This document shows, piece after piece, positions 63,489-64,000 of a stretch of 64,000 bases of DNA. The stretch comes from JAFGPS01 sp964628465. GTDB lineage: Bacteria > Planctomycetota > Phycisphaerae > Sedimentisphaerales > Anaerobacaceae. The stretch lies in contig CAZVOA010000003.1 of NCBI GenBank assembly GCA_964628465.1, forward strand, positions 124,001 to 188,000. The letters are read 5' to 3'. Positions within the stretch are counted from its first letter, which is position 1. Each line of letters opens with the position of its first letter. The notes below the pieces were generated by a model that saw only the letters and a list, made by a program, of their open reading frames with translations, was not told the DNA's origin and made no database searches. Both the position numbers and the translations under genes were made by a program.

Positions 63489-64000
63489 ATGGACAATGCA
63501 GCTTATAGAATAATAGATGCGAATTTTAACCGCGCCAGGGAAGCTTTGCGGGTAATTGAGGAATTTTGCAGATTCGGATTAAATTCAAAATCTCTGAGCG
63601 GCCGCGCCAAAGAGTTAAGGCATAAACTTTGCCAAACCATAAGTCAACTGGATTCCGGCAGACTCATATCATCGCGTGATACAATATCTGATGTCGGCGT
63701 GAATCAGGTTGTACAATCTCAAAACAGCAGGAGTGATTTGAAAGATTGTCTTACAGCTGGCTGTAAAAGACTTGTCGAAGCTTTACGTGTGCTTTCCGAA
63801 GTTATTCAAATTCAGGATAAAGCCGTCGCGAAGCAGATAGAACAATTTCGATATGCGGCTTATACTCTTGAGAAGGATATTGTTTTAATCAGCGAGCCTT
63901 TGGAAAAATACAGGAAAGTCAAACTTTACATAATAATCACCAGCAACTTTCCAGCGGAAATTCTTTCTTTGGCTTCGCAATGCGCAACCAGCGGTGCGGA
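63489..64000 (+). CDS. thiE: thiamine phosphate synthase, 5' part (cut by window edge)
   Basis: The ATG at 63489 opens a frame to the window end (170 residues). It starts YRIIDANFNRAREALRVIEE, the N-terminal extension of cyanobacterial and planctomycete ThiE, then KELRHKLCQTI and TAGCKRLVEALRVLSE. The catalytic TIM barrel begins only near the end (KVKLYIIITSNFPAEI). It joins the thiazole and pyrimidine halves of thiamine. Most of the catalytic domain is beyond the window. Confidence 0.88.
   Translation, partial: MDNAAYRIIDANFNRAREALRVIEEFCRFGLNSKSLSGRAKELRHKLCQTISQLDSGRLISSRDTISDVGVNQVVQSQNSRSDLKDCLTAGCKRLVEALRVLSEVIQIQDKAVAKQIEQFRYAAYTLEKDIVLISEPLEKYRKVKLYIIITSNFPAEILSLASQCATSGA

Noticed and set aside
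1..64000. CRISPR arrays, tRNA or rRNA genes, transposases or integrases
   Set aside because: None was recognised on either strand by reading; repeats present are intragenic or operator-like.

Overview
The window looks like a chromosomal segment of a planctomycete, most likely class Phycisphaerae (Sedimentisphaerales-like). This is inferred from a secreted protein with a LEPR-XLL motif, a type II pseudopilin of the planctomycete H-X9-DG kind, an exosortase/EpsI locus, a zinc-ribbon membrane protein, and a ThiE with the long N-terminal extension. No rRNA, tRNA, transposase, integrase or CRISPR array was seen. One run of 100 N (23188-23287) marks a scaffold gap.

Left part (1-22 kb). After the 5' end of a 6-phosphofructokinase gene comes a polyphosphate block: HD protein, CHAD protein, second HD protein, Ppx/GppA exopolyphosphatase and Ppk1 polyphosphate kinase. 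A small Cys-rich protein, a possible relic of a PPK2 N-terminus and a CheW-like protein follow. Next is a TonB uptake block: a secreted beta-helix protein, a TPR lipoprotein, a TonB-dependent receptor, a DUF3450 protein, a TtpC-type ExbB with a cytoplasmic MgtE-like CBS pair, a second ExbB, ExbD, TonB and TPR proteins. Several transcription units in both blocks are preceded by 11-bp tandem repeats with a TAAY core, laid out like a cyanobacterial-type Pho box. The most interesting hypothesis is therefore one phosphate-controlled regulon joining polyphosphate storage to a specialised TonB importer with a nucleotide- or cation-sensing CBS module on its motor.

Middle part (22-50 kb). A LEPR-XLL/discoidin secreted protein (containing the assembly gap) is followed by a large exopolysaccharide and exosortase locus. 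It holds EpsI, a Wzy-like polymerase, a Wzx flippase, five GT4-type glycosyltransferases, a TagA/WecG transferase, two methyltransferases plus a methyltransferase relic, GDP-mannose 3,5-epimerase, a Wzc-type tyrosine kinase, a polyprenyl-phosphate sugar transferase, a 1387-residue TPR protein of PrsT type, two HTH-only LuxR-type regulators and WecB. Two membrane enzymes here, the exosortase and the sugar transferase, each carry a degenerate nucleotidyltransferase plus left-handed beta-helix module at the N-terminus.

Right part (50-64 kb). Small accessory genes come first: a DUF1648 protein, a DUF6429 protein, a broken nucleotidyltransferase, an unknown membrane-anchored protein and a solitary AbiGi-type gene. 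Housekeeping genes follow: thpR, recA, alaS, a zinc-ribbon membrane protein, a membrane polyferredoxin, a pseudopilin, a UDP-sugar pyrophosphorylase and the 5' part of thiE.
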